From NCBI RefSeq assembly GCF_011801145.1, contig NZ_CP046172.1, positions 248,001-312,000 of the forward strand: a DNA stretch of 64,000 nucleotides. The letters are read 5' to 3'. Origin of the DNA: Nocardia arthritidis. GTDB lineage: Bacteria > Actinomycetota > Actinomycetes > Mycobacteriales > Mycobacteriaceae. The notes beneath the pieces were generated by a model that saw nothing but the letters and a program-made list of their open reading frames with translations, did no database searches and was not told where the DNA came from. Below are positions 40,766 to 49,485 of the stretch, piece by piece (the stretch's first letter is position 1; every line of letters begins with the position of its first letter). The translations under genes and the position numbers were made by a program.

Positions 40766-42508
40766 ATGAATGCGGTGACGGCCCAGGACGCGACCATGTT
40801 CTGGCTGTCCCGGCGGATTCGCAACGATCAATTCCTGCTCTACTGCTTCGCCGATGCCGGTGCGCCGACCGAGCGGCTGCGTGAGTTCGTCGCGCGGCGC
40901 GTCGCGGGGATCCCGGATCTAGGTGTCCGGCTGCGGGAGTTGCCGTGGAATCTCGGATATCCATCCTGGGTGCGGTGCGCGTTCGCGGCCGAACAGTTTG
41001 TGGAACATGAACTGGTGCAACCGGATTGGACGCACCTGACGGATGCGATCGGCGAATTTCTCGGCACCGGAGTCGATGCGGCGGTGCGGCCGTGGCGGCT
41101 GCATATCTTTCGCGGGGTGCGCGGTGCTCCCGGATTCGGCGATGAACCCGCGTTGGTCGCGGTTCTCCAGATATCCCATGCGCTCGTCGACGGGCGCGGG
41201 GCGGCACTGATCGCTCGCGCGTTGTTCGCCGCCGAGCCGTGCGAGGTGGATAAGTGCGAGGCTGGTTCGTGCTCCGTGGGCTCGCCCGAGGCGGGTTCGT
41301 GCGGGACGGGTTCGTGCGAGGCGGGTTCGTGCGGGAGGGGTTCATGCGACGCGGGTTCGTGCTCTGCGAGCTCATGCGCTACGGATTCATGCGGGACGGG
41401 TTCGTGCTCTGCGAGCTCGTGCGGGATGGATTCATGTGGGACGGGTTCGTGCGAGCAAGTGGCAGCGGCTCGCGGCGGCGTCGAGACTGCGGCACCGCCG
41501 GACACCGGGTCAGGCCGCGACAGCAGCACGGGTTGGTCTATGGCCTGTCGTGTATTTCGGCAGGCCGTGGCACTCAGCAGCGCTCGGTCCGGCGCGAGCG
41601 ATCGAAAGGCGCTGTGGCGCTTGCCGATCGACGTCCCGCCGCTGTCTCGAATGGTGGCTGCCGGGGCGCTCGGTATACGCGTCGTGCCTGCGGTGCTGTC
41701 GATACCGCCCCGGATGGCGCAGACCATAGTGCGTGGATTCGGCGCCGATCGGGCGCGGCGACGGCTGGCCGAGCTCACGGCCGCGGGGGTCGTCCCGTCG
41801 GCCGCGCCGAGTTTCGAACCGAGCGCGGTGAACTTCCGGGATCCGAGCGAGGTTGCGGGACATCGAGTTCGGATGATCGTGTGCCGAGCCGACGAGCTGC
41901 GGGTACCCGGCTCGACCGTCACCGTCGTTGTGCTGACGGCGATTTCGGCCGCGCTGGCCCGTTATCTGGCCGGGCGCGGCGAGCCCGTCGAGCGACTAGG
42001 TGCGCAGGTTCCGATGGCGCTGCCGTCGGCGACCTTGGCGCGCAACAACTATCGCAGTCTCGGCATCGATCTCCACATTTCCGAGCCGGATCTCGGCGCG
42101 CGCACGGAGTTGATCTCGAAAGAGCTGGCGGCCAGGCGGATTCGGGCGCGGCATCCGCTGCTGAACGCGCCGGAGCGGGTCACCGCGGCGGTGCCCGCGC
42201 CGCTGCTGCACCGGGACGTAGCCCGGTATCCGGTCGATACCGTCCCGGAATCCATTGCGGGCCATACCGTTGTCTCCAGCGTGCACCGGGGCGCGGCCGA
42301 CCTGTTCTTCGGGGGCGGGGTGGTCCGGTTCACGGCAGGCTTCCCGGCCGTCGGCTCGGTGATGCGGTTGACCCACGGCGTGCACGGCCTCGGCGATACG
42401 GTCACCATCTCGCTGCACGCCGATGCGGCGCTGCCGGATCTCGACGGGTACGCCGAACTGCTGCGGGCCGCATTGTCCGAGGTCAGGGCAATGTGCCTGC
42501 GGTATTAA
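40766..42508 (+). CDS. WS/DGAT-like acyltransferase with Cys-rich pentapeptide insertion
   Basis: About 580 aa. N-terminal condensation-type domain with the active-site motif ISHALVDGRG (His138, Asp142): the first His of the usual HHxxxDG is Ser, but the catalytic second His is kept. The C-terminal domain contains LGAQVPMALP...RNNYRSLGIDL and SSVHRGAADLFFGG...VGSVMRLTHGVHGLGDTVTISLHAD, the part of wax ester synthase/DGAT proteins before the C-terminus. Between the domains lie 13 five-residue units ending mostly in Ser-Cys (residues 165-229, DNA 41258-41452), which is unlike any family member I know. Divergent from qcrB. Likely forms acyl esters; substrate unknown. Confidence 0.8.
   Translation: MNAVTAQDATMFWLSRRIRNDQFLLYCFADAGAPTERLREFVARRVAGIPDLGVRLRELPWNLGYPSWVRCAFAAEQFVEHELVQPDWTHLTDAIGEFLGTGVDAAVRPWRLHIFRGVRGAPGFGDEPALVAVLQISHALVDGRGAALIARALFAAEPCEVDKCEAGSCSVGSPEAGSCGTGSCEAGSCGRGSCDAGSCSASSCATDSCGTGSCSASSCGMDSCGTGSCEQVAAARGGVETAAPPDTGSGRDSSTGWSMACRVFRQAVALSSARSGASDRKALWRLPIDVPPLSRMVAAGALGIRVVPAVLSIPPRMAQTIVRGFGADRARRRLAELTAAGVVPSAAPSFEPSAVNFRDPSEVAGHRVRMIVCRADELRVPGSTVTVVVLTAISAALARYLAGRGEPVERLGAQVPMALPSATLARNNYRSLGIDLHISEPDLGARTELISKELAARRIRARHPLLNAPERVTAAVPAPLLHRDVARYPVDTVPESIAGHTVVSSVHRGAADLFFGGGVVRFTAGFPAVGSVMRLTHGVHGLGDTVTISLHADAALPDLDGYAELLRAALSEVRAMCLRY
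41258..41452 (+). repeat. 15-bp coding minisatellite, 13 units
   Basis: Tandem 15-bp units based on 'gaggcgggttcgtgc' and variants (gggacgggttcgtgc, tctgcgagctcgtgc, gggatggattcatgc). Translated units are EAGSC, GTGSC, GRGSC, DAGSC, SASSC, ATDSC and GMDSC, with one ending in Pro. Unit length preserves the reading frame. Confidence 0.95.
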
Positions 42509-42630
42509 GGATTTCATATGGTGGTTGTTAAGCGAGCGCGGCCATTATTCATGTCACGGACTACCGCCGAGGGGGGCTCGGGATCGGTGAGTCCCACCGT
42601 CCATCCTGGGGAGGAGTTGGACGGGCTCGG

Positions 42631-42674
42631 AAAAGGCCGGGCGCGACCGGAAACGGTACGCGGCCCGGCCTTTT
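42631..42674. terminator. Bidirectional terminator
   Basis: aaaaggccgggc...gcccggcctttt, 12-bp perfect arms with A and T runs, between the convergent acyltransferase and YeiH genes. Confidence 0.9.
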
Positions 42675-42690
42675 CGCTAATGGGCGCTGT

Positions 42691-42744
42691 CGGCGAAGCC
42701 GTCCATAGCCCGCGCATGGCCGGAGCGGAGGCGAGGTACGCCTA
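42691..42744. repeat. Dispersed intergenic repeat, copy B (inverted)
   Basis: Inverted, slightly diverged copy of 37656-37713: cggcgaagccgtcca, agcccgcgcatggccggagc, then the ggtacgcc end. It overlaps the last codon of the YeiH gene. Confidence 0.7.
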
Positions 42745-43857
42745 ACCGGGCACACCCCAGTGCAGCACCCGAGAGGTGAACAGCACCAGTCCGAGCGAGA
42801 CGACCGCGACCGTCAGCAGCCCGATCACCGCGACCACCAGCGGCCGCCAGCCGGTCCGGGCCAGCTCGCGAATATTGGTATTCAGCCCGACGCCGGCGAA
42901 CGTCAACAGGAAGGCCCACTTGGAGACGTTGGCCAGGTTCGCGGTCTGCTGTTTGGTCAGCCAGCCGAGGGTGGCGATCGCCGAGACCGCGAGGAAGCCG
43001 AGCACGAACTTCGGGAACTTCGCCCAGACGAAACTCGCCTTGGCCCGCAATCCCGGCGCGACGGCGTCCGCCTCGCCGCGCGCGGCCCAGTAGGCGGCGA
43101 AGCCGAGCACCACGAAGCCGATCAGCGCGTTGCGGGTCGACTTCACCAGTACCGCCGTCTTACCCGCGGCATCCGAATACAGATAGCCGGTGGCCGTGGT
43201 CTCCGCGGTGTTGTCGACGGCGAGCCCGGCCCACAGCCCGAATTCGTGATCGCTGAGCCCGAGCGCATGCCCCAGCGGCGGCAGTGCGAACAATGCGACG
43301 GCGCCGAGCGCGAGAATCGCCGCGATCGCATAGCCGACATCGGAGTTGCGCGCCCGGATCGCACCCTTTCCGGCGACGATGGCCGACACACCGCAGATCG
43401 ATGTGCCGATGGCGAGCAGCGAGCCGAGCTTTCCGGACAGCCCGAGCAGTCGGGCGACCGTCAGGATGATCGCACCCGCGACCGTCATATCGACCAGGAT
43501 CTGCACCAGGCTGGTGCCGCCGAGCTTGGCGACATCACCGAGCACGAACCGGGAACCGAGCGCGACGATGCCGATCTTGAGCCAGAACTCGTAGGTGGCG
43601 ACGCCGGGCCGGAAGATCGGATGCAGGCCGATCGTATTGGTGATGACGAGGCCGATCAGGATGGCCCACAGCACATATTCGATATCGGGAACGGTCCAGT
43701 GCTGATGTTTGGCCAGCGCGTTCCACCAGATCTGGGCGTATTTGCCGAGTACGCCGACCGCGATCAGCAGCAGGATGCCCGGAAGGTAGGCGAGCACATT
43801 GCCGCCGGTGAACGGCTGGTCGACGGCCGAGTCCTCGTCGATGGTCGCGGTACTCAT
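42742..43857 (-). CDS. YeiH family putative sulfate exporter
   Basis: 371 aa, about ten membrane helices. [20 protein letters not shown], the [20 protein letters not shown] segment, [20 protein letters not shown] and a C-terminal [21 protein letters not shown] are YeiH/UPF0324 features. Transport of sulfate-type anions is proposed for the family but poorly proven. ATG 43857 sits four bases after the stop of a small membrane gene, forming a two-gene operon. Confidence 0.88.
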   Translation of the reverse strand: MSTATIDEDSAVDQPFTGGNVLAYLPGILLLIAVGVLGKYAQIWWNALAKHQHWTVPDIEYVLWAILIGLVITNTIGLHPIFRPGVATYEFWLKIGIVALGSRFVLGDVAKLGGTSLVQILVDMTVAGAIILTVARLLGLSGKLGSLLAIGTSICGVSAIVAGKGAIRARNSDVGYAIAAILALGAVALFALPPLGHALGLSDHEFGLWAGLAVDNTAETTATGYLYSDAAGKTAVLVKSTRNALIGFVVLGFAAYWAARGEADAVAPGLRAKASFVWAKFPKFVLGFLAVSAIATLGWLTKQQTANLANVSKWAFLLTFAGVGLNTNIRELARTGWRPLVVAVIGLLTVAVVSLGLVLFTSRVLHWGVPG

Positions 43858-43861
43858 GGCC

Positions 43862-44032
43862 TCACCACGGAACCTTCGGTAGCCAGTCGAGCACGGCGAG
43901 CAGCGCGATAACGCCAGCCACCAACACCGCCAGCCAATCGACGCCGAGCTTGCCGAGGGCGTCGAGCCACGGCGGGCTCGCGCCGGGCTGCGCCGCGCCG
44001 GATTGATCCGGCGCTGGTTCAGATACGTTCAC
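43862..44032 (-). CDS. Small single-span membrane protein upstream of YeiH
   Basis: 56 aa. GTG 44032 has 'cctggaggcagcg' (GGAGG, five bases away), which is better than the upstream ATG at 44065. A polar N-terminus rich in Pro/Ala/Gln is followed by one helix, [20 protein letters not shown]. Position and size suggest an accessory subunit of the YeiH transporter. Confidence 0.72.
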   Translation of the reverse strand: MNVSEPAPDQSGAAQPGASPPWLDALGKLGVDWLAVLVAGVIALLAVLDWLPKVPW

Positions 44033-44426
44033 CGCTGCCTCCAGGGGTTCGTGCAGGTCAGGCACGCACTATGCGGCCCGGCAGCGGTATCGGACCAGGG
44101 TTGTGCTCGTCCTGATTCGATTCGGGCAAACCGGATCCGCTCGAATAGTCCGCGAATTCCGAACGGCGACAGGAAATGTGAGTACCGTTACTGTGGGCGG
44201 CCGCGAGTCGCAATCGCGTGTTCATCGGGCCGTCACATTGTGGCGGCTATTTCCTGCGGCTAATTCGGATAACCGTTGGCAACGCGCAAAACCTCGACAT
44301 GCGCGCGGCAGCGCGGTGATACTGCGTGCCAGCTCATATCGAGCGTGACAGTTCCCGTGGGTATTCCGCGTGGAATCGAATCCATTTGCTCGCGGATGGA
44401 TTCGCAGATTTACTGGGGAGGCTGCC
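44033..44426. other. Divergent intergenic region
   Basis: 394 bp between the YeiH operon and the glycosyltransferase gene. No convincing gene or structured RNA is seen; it should contain both promoters. Confidence 0.55.
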
Positions 44427-45959
44427 ATGACAACGGTGAATTCGCCCGAGCGCATCGAATCGCGCGAGGTGCCCCCGTTCGCACGATCCGGCGTCATCGC
44501 GGTCGCATTGCTGCTCGCCGCGGCATATCTCATATCGCTTGGCCGCCCCGGTTTCTGGGGAGATGAACTGTATTTCATTGCCGCGGGCCGCCGGCCGTCG
44601 ATCAGCTATGCCGATCAGGGGCCGCTGGTTCCGGCCGTCGCTTGGCTGATGGACGTGCTCGCGCCGGATTCACCGTTCGCGCTTCGGCTGCCCGCGGCGC
44701 TGGCGAGTGTCGCCGCGGTCGCGATACCCGCCTTGATCGCCCGCGAATTCGGGGGCGGGCGGCGTGCGCAGGTATTGGCCGCGATCGGTTACGCGACATC
44801 GGTTTTCGTCGTCGCGTCCAAACCGCTGTGCACCCTCGCCTTCGATCTGCCGCTCACCGCGACGGCCGTCTGGTTGCTGATCCGCTGGGTCCGAGTTCGC
44901 GCCGACTGGCTGCTCATCATGGCGGGTTTGGCGGCTGCGCTGGCAATCCAGGTGAAATGGCTGGTTCCGGGCTGTTGGGCGGCTCTCGGGGTCGCGGTAC
45001 TGCTCGCGGGCCCGCGCGAATTGCTGCTGCGGCCCGCGCTGTGGCTCGGTTCGGCGATCTTCGCCGCGGCATGGGCGCCGAGCCTGATCTGGCAGGCGAA
45101 TCACGGTTGGCCGCAATTGCGTATGGCTCGGGCGATCGGTACGGAGACCGGGGATTTCGGCGAGGGTCCGCTGTTCTATGTGCCGCAGGTGATTTTGCTC
45201 GCGGGTCTGGTCGGCGGTGCGCTGTTTGTTTATGGCGTCTGGCATATTCTGCGTAGCCCGGCACTGCGACCGTATCGGTTTCTCGTCGTCGCATTGGCCT
45301 TGCTCACCGTATTCTTCATCGCGACCAGCGGCCGTCCGTACTACGGGGCGGGTATCGTTCCCGCATTCATCGCGGCGGGCGCGGTCGGTCTGGGAAATCG
45401 CGATTACGAGCGTTTACCGAAAATCGCCGGGGCGGCGCTGATTACGGTGAGTGCCGTGCTCGTGCTGATTCCGCTCAGCGTGCTACCGCTCCCGGAATCG
45501 GGGATTCACGAACCGGCGGTGACGACGAAGCAGGCCATTCAGCGCGGATTTCTGTACGGACAGACCGGGTGGGCGAAGCTCGCGGCCGCCACCGCGACGG
45601 CATACGGTGAGCTGCCGCCGGACGAGCGCGATACCGCGGTCATCGTCGCCGAAAGCTATTGGCAGGCAAGCGCGGTGGACCATTATCGGCGGGCGCTGCC
45701 CGCGGTGTACAGCCCGAACCGAGGTTACGGATACTTCGGGTCGCCGCCGGACTCGGCGACGACGGTTGTGTATATAGGTGGTGATCCGGCCAAGCTGCGT
45801 ACGGAATTCGCCGACGTGCGCCTGCTCGTCGAGCTGAACGACCGGCTCGGATTCCCGGGTGTCACTTCCGGTGTCACCATCTGGAAATGCGGCAGGCCGA
45901 CCCGTCCGTGGTCACAGGCCTGGCCCGACATGCTGGAGTTGGACCAGCACTATCTCTGA
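44427..45959 (+). CDS. GT39/ArnT-type membrane glycosyltransferase
   Basis: 510 aa. About ten membrane helices, with the catalytic acidic motif GFWGDELYFIAAGRRPSISYADQGPLVPAVAWL in the first external loop and the family LRLPAALASVAAV helix. A soluble C-terminal domain (about 370-510) follows, with VAESYWQASAVDHYRR and YFGSPPDSATTVVY. Such enzymes use polyprenyl-phosphate sugars to modify proteins or lipids outside the membrane. ATG 44427 follows 'ctggggaggctgcc'. A secreted esterase gene begins 26 bp downstream, probably cotranscribed. Confidence 0.88.
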   Translation: MTTVNSPERIESREVPPFARSGVIAVALLLAAAYLISLGRPGFWGDELYFIAAGRRPSISYADQGPLVPAVAWLMDVLAPDSPFALRLPAALASVAAVAIPALIAREFGGGRRAQVLAAIGYATSVFVVASKPLCTLAFDLPLTATAVWLLIRWVRVRADWLLIMAGLAAALAIQVKWLVPGCWAALGVAVLLAGPRELLLRPALWLGSAIFAAAWAPSLIWQANHGWPQLRMARAIGTETGDFGEGPLFYVPQVILLAGLVGGALFVYGVWHILRSPALRPYRFLVVALALLTVFFIATSGRPYYGAGIVPAFIAAGAVGLGNRDYERLPKIAGAALITVSAVLVLIPLSVLPLPESGIHEPAVTTKQAIQRGFLYGQTGWAKLAAATATAYGELPPDERDTAVIVAESYWQASAVDHYRRALPAVYSPNRGYGYFGSPPDSATTVVYIGGDPAKLRTEFADVRLLVELNDRLGFPGVTSGVTIWKCGRPTRPWSQAWPDMLELDQHYL

Positions 45960-45985
45960 ATGTCTTCACCCGGAATGGATTTCGA

Positions 45986-46900
45986 ATGAGAAGGATGCTG
46001 GCCGCCGGCGCGATCGCGCTGCTGATGTCGCCGATCGGCCACGTCGCGCGTGCCGAGCCGGTGGCCACCGTCCTTCCGGCTATCACCTACGCCACCGCCG
46101 ATGGCCGGGATCTGCTGCTCGATCTGTATCTGCCAGCGACCGGTCCGGCGCCCGCGCCGCTGATCGTCTATATCCACGGTGGCGCTTGGAAATTCGGCTC
46201 GCGAACCAATGACGGCAACGCCATGCCCTGGGGCACCGTCGCCGGAATGGCCGCGACGCTCACCGCGCGAGGTTATGCGGTGGCCAGCGTCGAGCACCGC
46301 TTCAGCACGCAGGTGCGCTGGCCCGCTCAGCTCTACGACGTCAAGGCGGCGGTCCGGTGGTTGCGCGCCAACGCCGGTGAATATCATCTGAATCCGGAAA
46401 AGGTTGCGGCATGGGGTGATTCGTCCGGCGGCCAACTGGCGGCCATGCTCGGGGTGACCGGTGACGATCGGCGATTCGAGGGTGATCTCGGCAATGCGGA
46501 TCAGTCCAGCCGCGTGCAGGCGGTGGTCGACTGGTTCGGGCCGACCGACCTGCGCACCATGGATCGGCAACGCGCGCCGTTCGGTCTACGGCACGACGCC
46601 GCCGGCTCGCCGGAAAGCGATCTGCTGGGATGTGTACCGTCGTCGTGCCCGGAACTGGCGGGCGATGCCAGCCCGATCGACCACATCTCGGACCGGACAC
46701 CACCGTTCCTGATCGAGCACGGCCGATTCGATCACATCGTTCCTTTCGGACAGAGTCCGGAGTTCTACGACGCCTTGACCGCGGCCGGTGTACCCGCCGA
46801 ATTCCACGCCTACGACACCGATCACGAGTTCCTCGGCCCTACACCTATGGCCGAGATCCTCGATCCGTTCTACCGATTCCTCGATCGCGAACTCCGCTGA
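45986..46900 (+). CDS. Secreted alpha/beta-hydrolase (BD-FAE-like esterase)
   Basis: 304 aa. N-terminal signal peptide MRRMLAAGAIALLMSPIGHVARA. HGGAWKFGSRT forms the oxyanion hole; WGDSSGGQLAAML carries the catalytic Ser; the C-terminal DTDHEFLGP supplies His, with Asp in HGRFDHIVPF. Two Cys in LLGCVPSSCPEL may pair outside the cell. Likely a carboxylesterase acting in the envelope; substrate unknown. Confidence 0.88.
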   Translation: MRRMLAAGAIALLMSPIGHVARAEPVATVLPAITYATADGRDLLLDLYLPATGPAPAPLIVYIHGGAWKFGSRTNDGNAMPWGTVAGMAATLTARGYAVASVEHRFSTQVRWPAQLYDVKAAVRWLRANAGEYHLNPEKVAAWGDSSGGQLAAMLGVTGDDRRFEGDLGNADQSSRVQAVVDWFGPTDLRTMDRQRAPFGLRHDAAGSPESDLLGCVPSSCPELAGDASPIDHISDRTPPFLIEHGRFDHIVPFGQSPEFYDALTAAGVPAEFHAYDTDHEFLGPTPMAEILDPFYRFLDRELR

Positions 46901-46942
46901 CCACCGCGGATTCGGCTCGGTGAGAAGGGGATCCGGCCCGGA

Positions 46943-47782
46943 TCAACTCGGCCAGGTGAACTCGGGATCGGTGGCGTAGTCGAGCCTGCGCTGGTCCAGC
47001 GCCATCGCGACCATCTGGTGCGCGCCGGGCCCGATGATCTTGCGCACCGGTGGTTCCGCCATCTCGACCAGCGAGATGAGCTCGGCGGCAGCGACTTCCG
47101 GTGCGGCCTCGACCCATTCGGAATCCACCGCGGGTGGCGGGGCGGCCGGATCCGGATATCCGGACATGCCGAGGATTCCCGAGCGCAATTCGTCGTATGC
47201 GGGCAATGGCTCGGCGAATTTCATACTGGATTTCGCCCAGTCGGTATCGAAACCACCCAGCTGCGCCATGGTTACCCGAATGCCGAAGGGGCGCAGCTCA
47301 TCCGCGAGTGACGAGGCGAAGCCCTCCAATGCCCACTTGCTGGCGTTGTACATGCTGAACAGCGGTAACGAACCCACCGCGCCGACCGTGGAGATCTGCA
47401 CGATATGGCCCGACCCCTGTTTGCGCAGATGGGGTATGGCCGCCTGCGAAACCCACAGCGCACCATAGAAATTTGTGTCCATCTGGTCGCGGATGCGCCG
47501 CTCGTCGAGCTCCTCCAGCGCACCGACCAGCCCGTAACCGGCGTTGTTCACGATGACGTCGATCGATCCGGCGAGCTCGAATGCCTGGTCGACGGTGGCG
47601 AATACGCGGTCGCGCTCTCGAACGTCCAACGGCAGCACGGTAAGTCGCGGGTCGGCGATATCGGCCATGCCGCGCGGGTCGCGTGCGGTTGCGACGACTC
47701 GGTCGCCATGCGCCAGGGCGGCGAGGGTGAAGGCTCGGCCGAGCCCGCGGTTGGCGCCGGTGATGAACCAGGTTCTGGTCAT
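46943..47782 (-). CDS. Short-chain dehydrogenase/reductase
   Basis: 279 aa. NAD(P)-binding FITGANRGLGRAFT at the start, VNNAGYGLVG, catalytic Ser in QISTVGAVG, and YNASK (Tyr/Lys). Classical SDR. Divergent from a TetR gene with two inverted-repeat operators between them, so it is very probably the regulator's target, induced by an unknown compound. Substrate not deducible. Confidence 0.92.
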   Translation of the reverse strand: MTRTWFITGANRGLGRAFTLAALAHGDRVVATARDPRGMADIADPRLTVLPLDVRERDRVFATVDQAFELAGSIDVIVNNAGYGLVGALEELDERRIRDQMDTNFYGALWVSQAAIPHLRKQGSGHIVQISTVGAVGSLPLFSMYNASKWALEGFASSLADELRPFGIRVTMAQLGGFDTDWAKSSMKFAEPLPAYDELRSGILGMSGYPDPAAPPPAVDSEWVEAAPEVAAAELISLVEMAEPPVRKIIGPGAHQMVAMALDQRRLDYATDPEFTWPS

Positions 47783-47799
47783 GCTTACTCCTTTCGTCG

Positions 47800-47816
47800 C
47801 GAGACGATCCGTCTCG
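47800..47816. promoter_or_regulatory. TetR operator site 1
   Basis: CGAGACG-atc-CGTCTCG, a perfect 17-bp inverted repeat 18 bp upstream of the SDR start, placed to block its transcription. Confidence 0.75.
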
Positions 47817-47850
47817 TCTCAAAGAGTGGCAGACTCTGCTTGCTAAGTCA

Positions 47851-47868
47851 AGACGATACGTTCCGTCT
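47851..47868. promoter_or_regulatory. TetR operator site 2
   Basis: AGACG-atacgttc-CGTCT, sharing the AGACG half-site of site 1, 23 bp upstream of the TetR start: probable autoregulation. Confidence 0.65.
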
Positions 47869-47890
47869 CGTTGGCTGCTACGATTCGTGC

Positions 47891-48490
47891 ATGGCTGAGT
47901 CACCGAGTGCTGCCCGCCGGAGCCAGCGGTCCAGGTCCGCGATCCTGGCGGCCGCGACCGAACTGGTTCACGCGATGCCCTACGCAAAGCTGAGCATCGA
48001 GGCCATCGCGGCCAAGGCCGGGGTCGGTAAGCAGACGATCTACCGATGGTGGCCGTCGAAGGGCGCGGTCGTCCTGGACGCGATGCTCGAAACCCAGTCG
48101 GGGCCAGAAGGTTTGGCGATTCCAGACAGTGGGGACATCCGCGCCGACCTGCGCCTGCTGCTGCGCGGGGCCGTCGCCGAACTCACCGGCACCGCGCAGG
48201 ACGGCTTCTTGCGCGCGATGTACATCGAGATCCAGCAGGACCCGGAAATCGGGCGCTACTACCGCGAGCGGGTCCTACTGCCGACGCGGGCCGCGATCGC
48301 CGCCCGGCTGTCGGCTGCGGTAGCGGCCGGACAACTCCGTCCCGACATTGATCCAGAGGTCGCGCTGGACCTGCTGCTAGGACCGATCCAATACCGATGG
48401 TCACTGGGTCTCGGCGGCTTGACCGCCGAGTACGCGGATGCCGTGCTGGCCGCCGCCCTGACCTACCTCGAACCGGCGCAGGCGAATTGA
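47891..48490 (+). CDS. TetR family transcriptional regulator
   Basis: 199 aa. HTH region RSAILAAATELVHAMPYAKLSIEAIAAKAGVGKQTIYRWWPSKG, then a ligand-binding domain of the TetR_C type (GPIQYRWSLGLGGLTAEYAD). ATG 47891. Divergent from the SDR gene with AGACG-type operators between. No strong ribosome site, so the transcript may be leaderless. Confidence 0.92.
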   Translation: MAESPSAARRSQRSRSAILAAATELVHAMPYAKLSIEAIAAKAGVGKQTIYRWWPSKGAVVLDAMLETQSGPEGLAIPDSGDIRADLRLLLRGAVAELTGTAQDGFLRAMYIEIQQDPEIGRYYRERVLLPTRAAIAARLSAAVAAGQLRPDIDPEVALDLLLGPIQYRWSLGLGGLTAEYADAVLAAALTYLEPAQAN

Positions 48491-48591
48491 ACGGCGCCGA
48501 AACCAGCGATAGATCAGGGCAATCCCGGATGTGCCCGGCAGCCGGGGCATGCCAGGCTGAACGGGTGATCTCGCCAGACGAGGAGCATCCG

Positions 48592-49188
48592 GTGGAGGAA
48601 CGAAAACGACAGCGAGGAGCGAATTTTCGAGCCTTCGTCGAGGTATATCGCGCCGCGGAGGCCAACGGCCCATCGGCACAGCCGGTTTCGCATGCCGGGT
48701 GGCATCCGGCCGCACGGATCATGACCAGCACCGCCGAGGGGTCGGTGCTGGTCTACCACGATTCCGGCGACGAAGGGGAATTGCGCTTCGGCAGGGATAC
48801 GCGTCCGATGGGCACCATCATGGAGGGAGGGTTTCGCCGGGACTTCACCCGGTGTCCCTTCGCGGTGGTGAGCGTGCGCCCGCACGGAGTGTTGGGCGTG
48901 CTCGCCTCGGACGTCGAGAGGCTGGATGTGATCACCGCGGACGGCGCGACCTCGTGCGCCGATATCGTGGCCGGAACCTTCGCTGTGACAATCGATCTCG
49001 ATCTGCCGTACGAGCGCACGATCCGCCGACTTCGCGACGTGGGCGCGTCGGAGGCGGAGATGGTGGACGTCCTGTTCGGAAGCGATACGCGCGCGGAGGA
49101 GCGCGCGGCGACGCGGCATCTCGCGGTGCGTGCGTACGACGCGAAGGACGCCCTGCTATATGAGGGTCCGGTCCTCGGCACCGACTAG
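48592..49188 (+). CDS. Hypothetical protein
   Basis: About 198 aa, soluble, charged. GTG 48592 is preceded by 'aggagcatccg' (AGGAG, six bases). The frame is open about 65 codons further but lacks ribosome sites there. The last 90 residues (RTIRRLRDVGASEAEMVDVLFGSDTRAEERAATRHLAV) look helical. I do not recognise a family. A terminator-like hairpin follows at 49235. Confidence 0.65.
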   Translation: MEERKRQRGANFRAFVEVYRAAEANGPSAQPVSHAGWHPAARIMTSTAEGSVLVYHDSGDEGELRFGRDTRPMGTIMEGGFRRDFTRCPFAVVSVRPHGVLGVLASDVERLDVITADGATSCADIVAGTFAVTIDLDLPYERTIRRLRDVGASEAEMVDVLFGSDTRAEERAATRHLAVRAYDAKDALLYEGPVLGTD

Positions 49189-49234
49189 TCGCGGTCTGGC
49201 TGTTCGAGCACAGGTTTCGGTCCGCCCGCACGAA

Positions 49235-49275
49235 AACGCCTCTGGCTAAAGGTTTTCACTTCGGTCAGAGGCGTT
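49235..49275 (+). terminator. Hairpin after the hypothetical gene
   Basis: aacgcctctg...cagaggcgtt, 10-bp perfect arms, 21-nt loop, with no following T-run. Confidence 0.6.
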
Positions 49276-49282
49276 GCTGTGG

Positions 49283-49350
49283 GGGAGGGCAGGGAGATTT
49301 GAACCGCTGAGTAGGCGCTATATCCACCGTGCTCGGATCGGTGCCCGAAT
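49283..49350 (-). pseudogene. Decayed tRNA-like remnant
   Basis: On the + strand 'ggagggcagggagatttgaa' continuing 'ccgctgag' parallels the 3' end of the tRNA-Ser(GGA) at 52391 ('ggaggataggggatttgaa', 'cccctgag'), in the same orientation. It continues into 'ggcgctatatccaccgtgct', which resembles the complement of a tRNA D-arm, with the anticodon region missing. It is therefore a tRNA pseudogene or a degraded attachment-site copy. It does not form a complete tRNA. Confidence 0.5.
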
Positions 49351-49485
49351 CATATTGCCCCGCACTCGGAATCAACGCCCGAACCGGATATATACCCCGA
49401 TCGTGTCTACAGATGTCCCACCGGATTCATCGAAGTACCCCGGGGCCACAAGTATCGGCGGGACCTCGACCGGAAGGAAATCCGA

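Noticed and set aside
41258..41452. Tandem repeats as a CRISPR array
   Set aside because: Units are 15 bp, contiguous, without spacers, and keep the protein reading frame; no cas genes are present.
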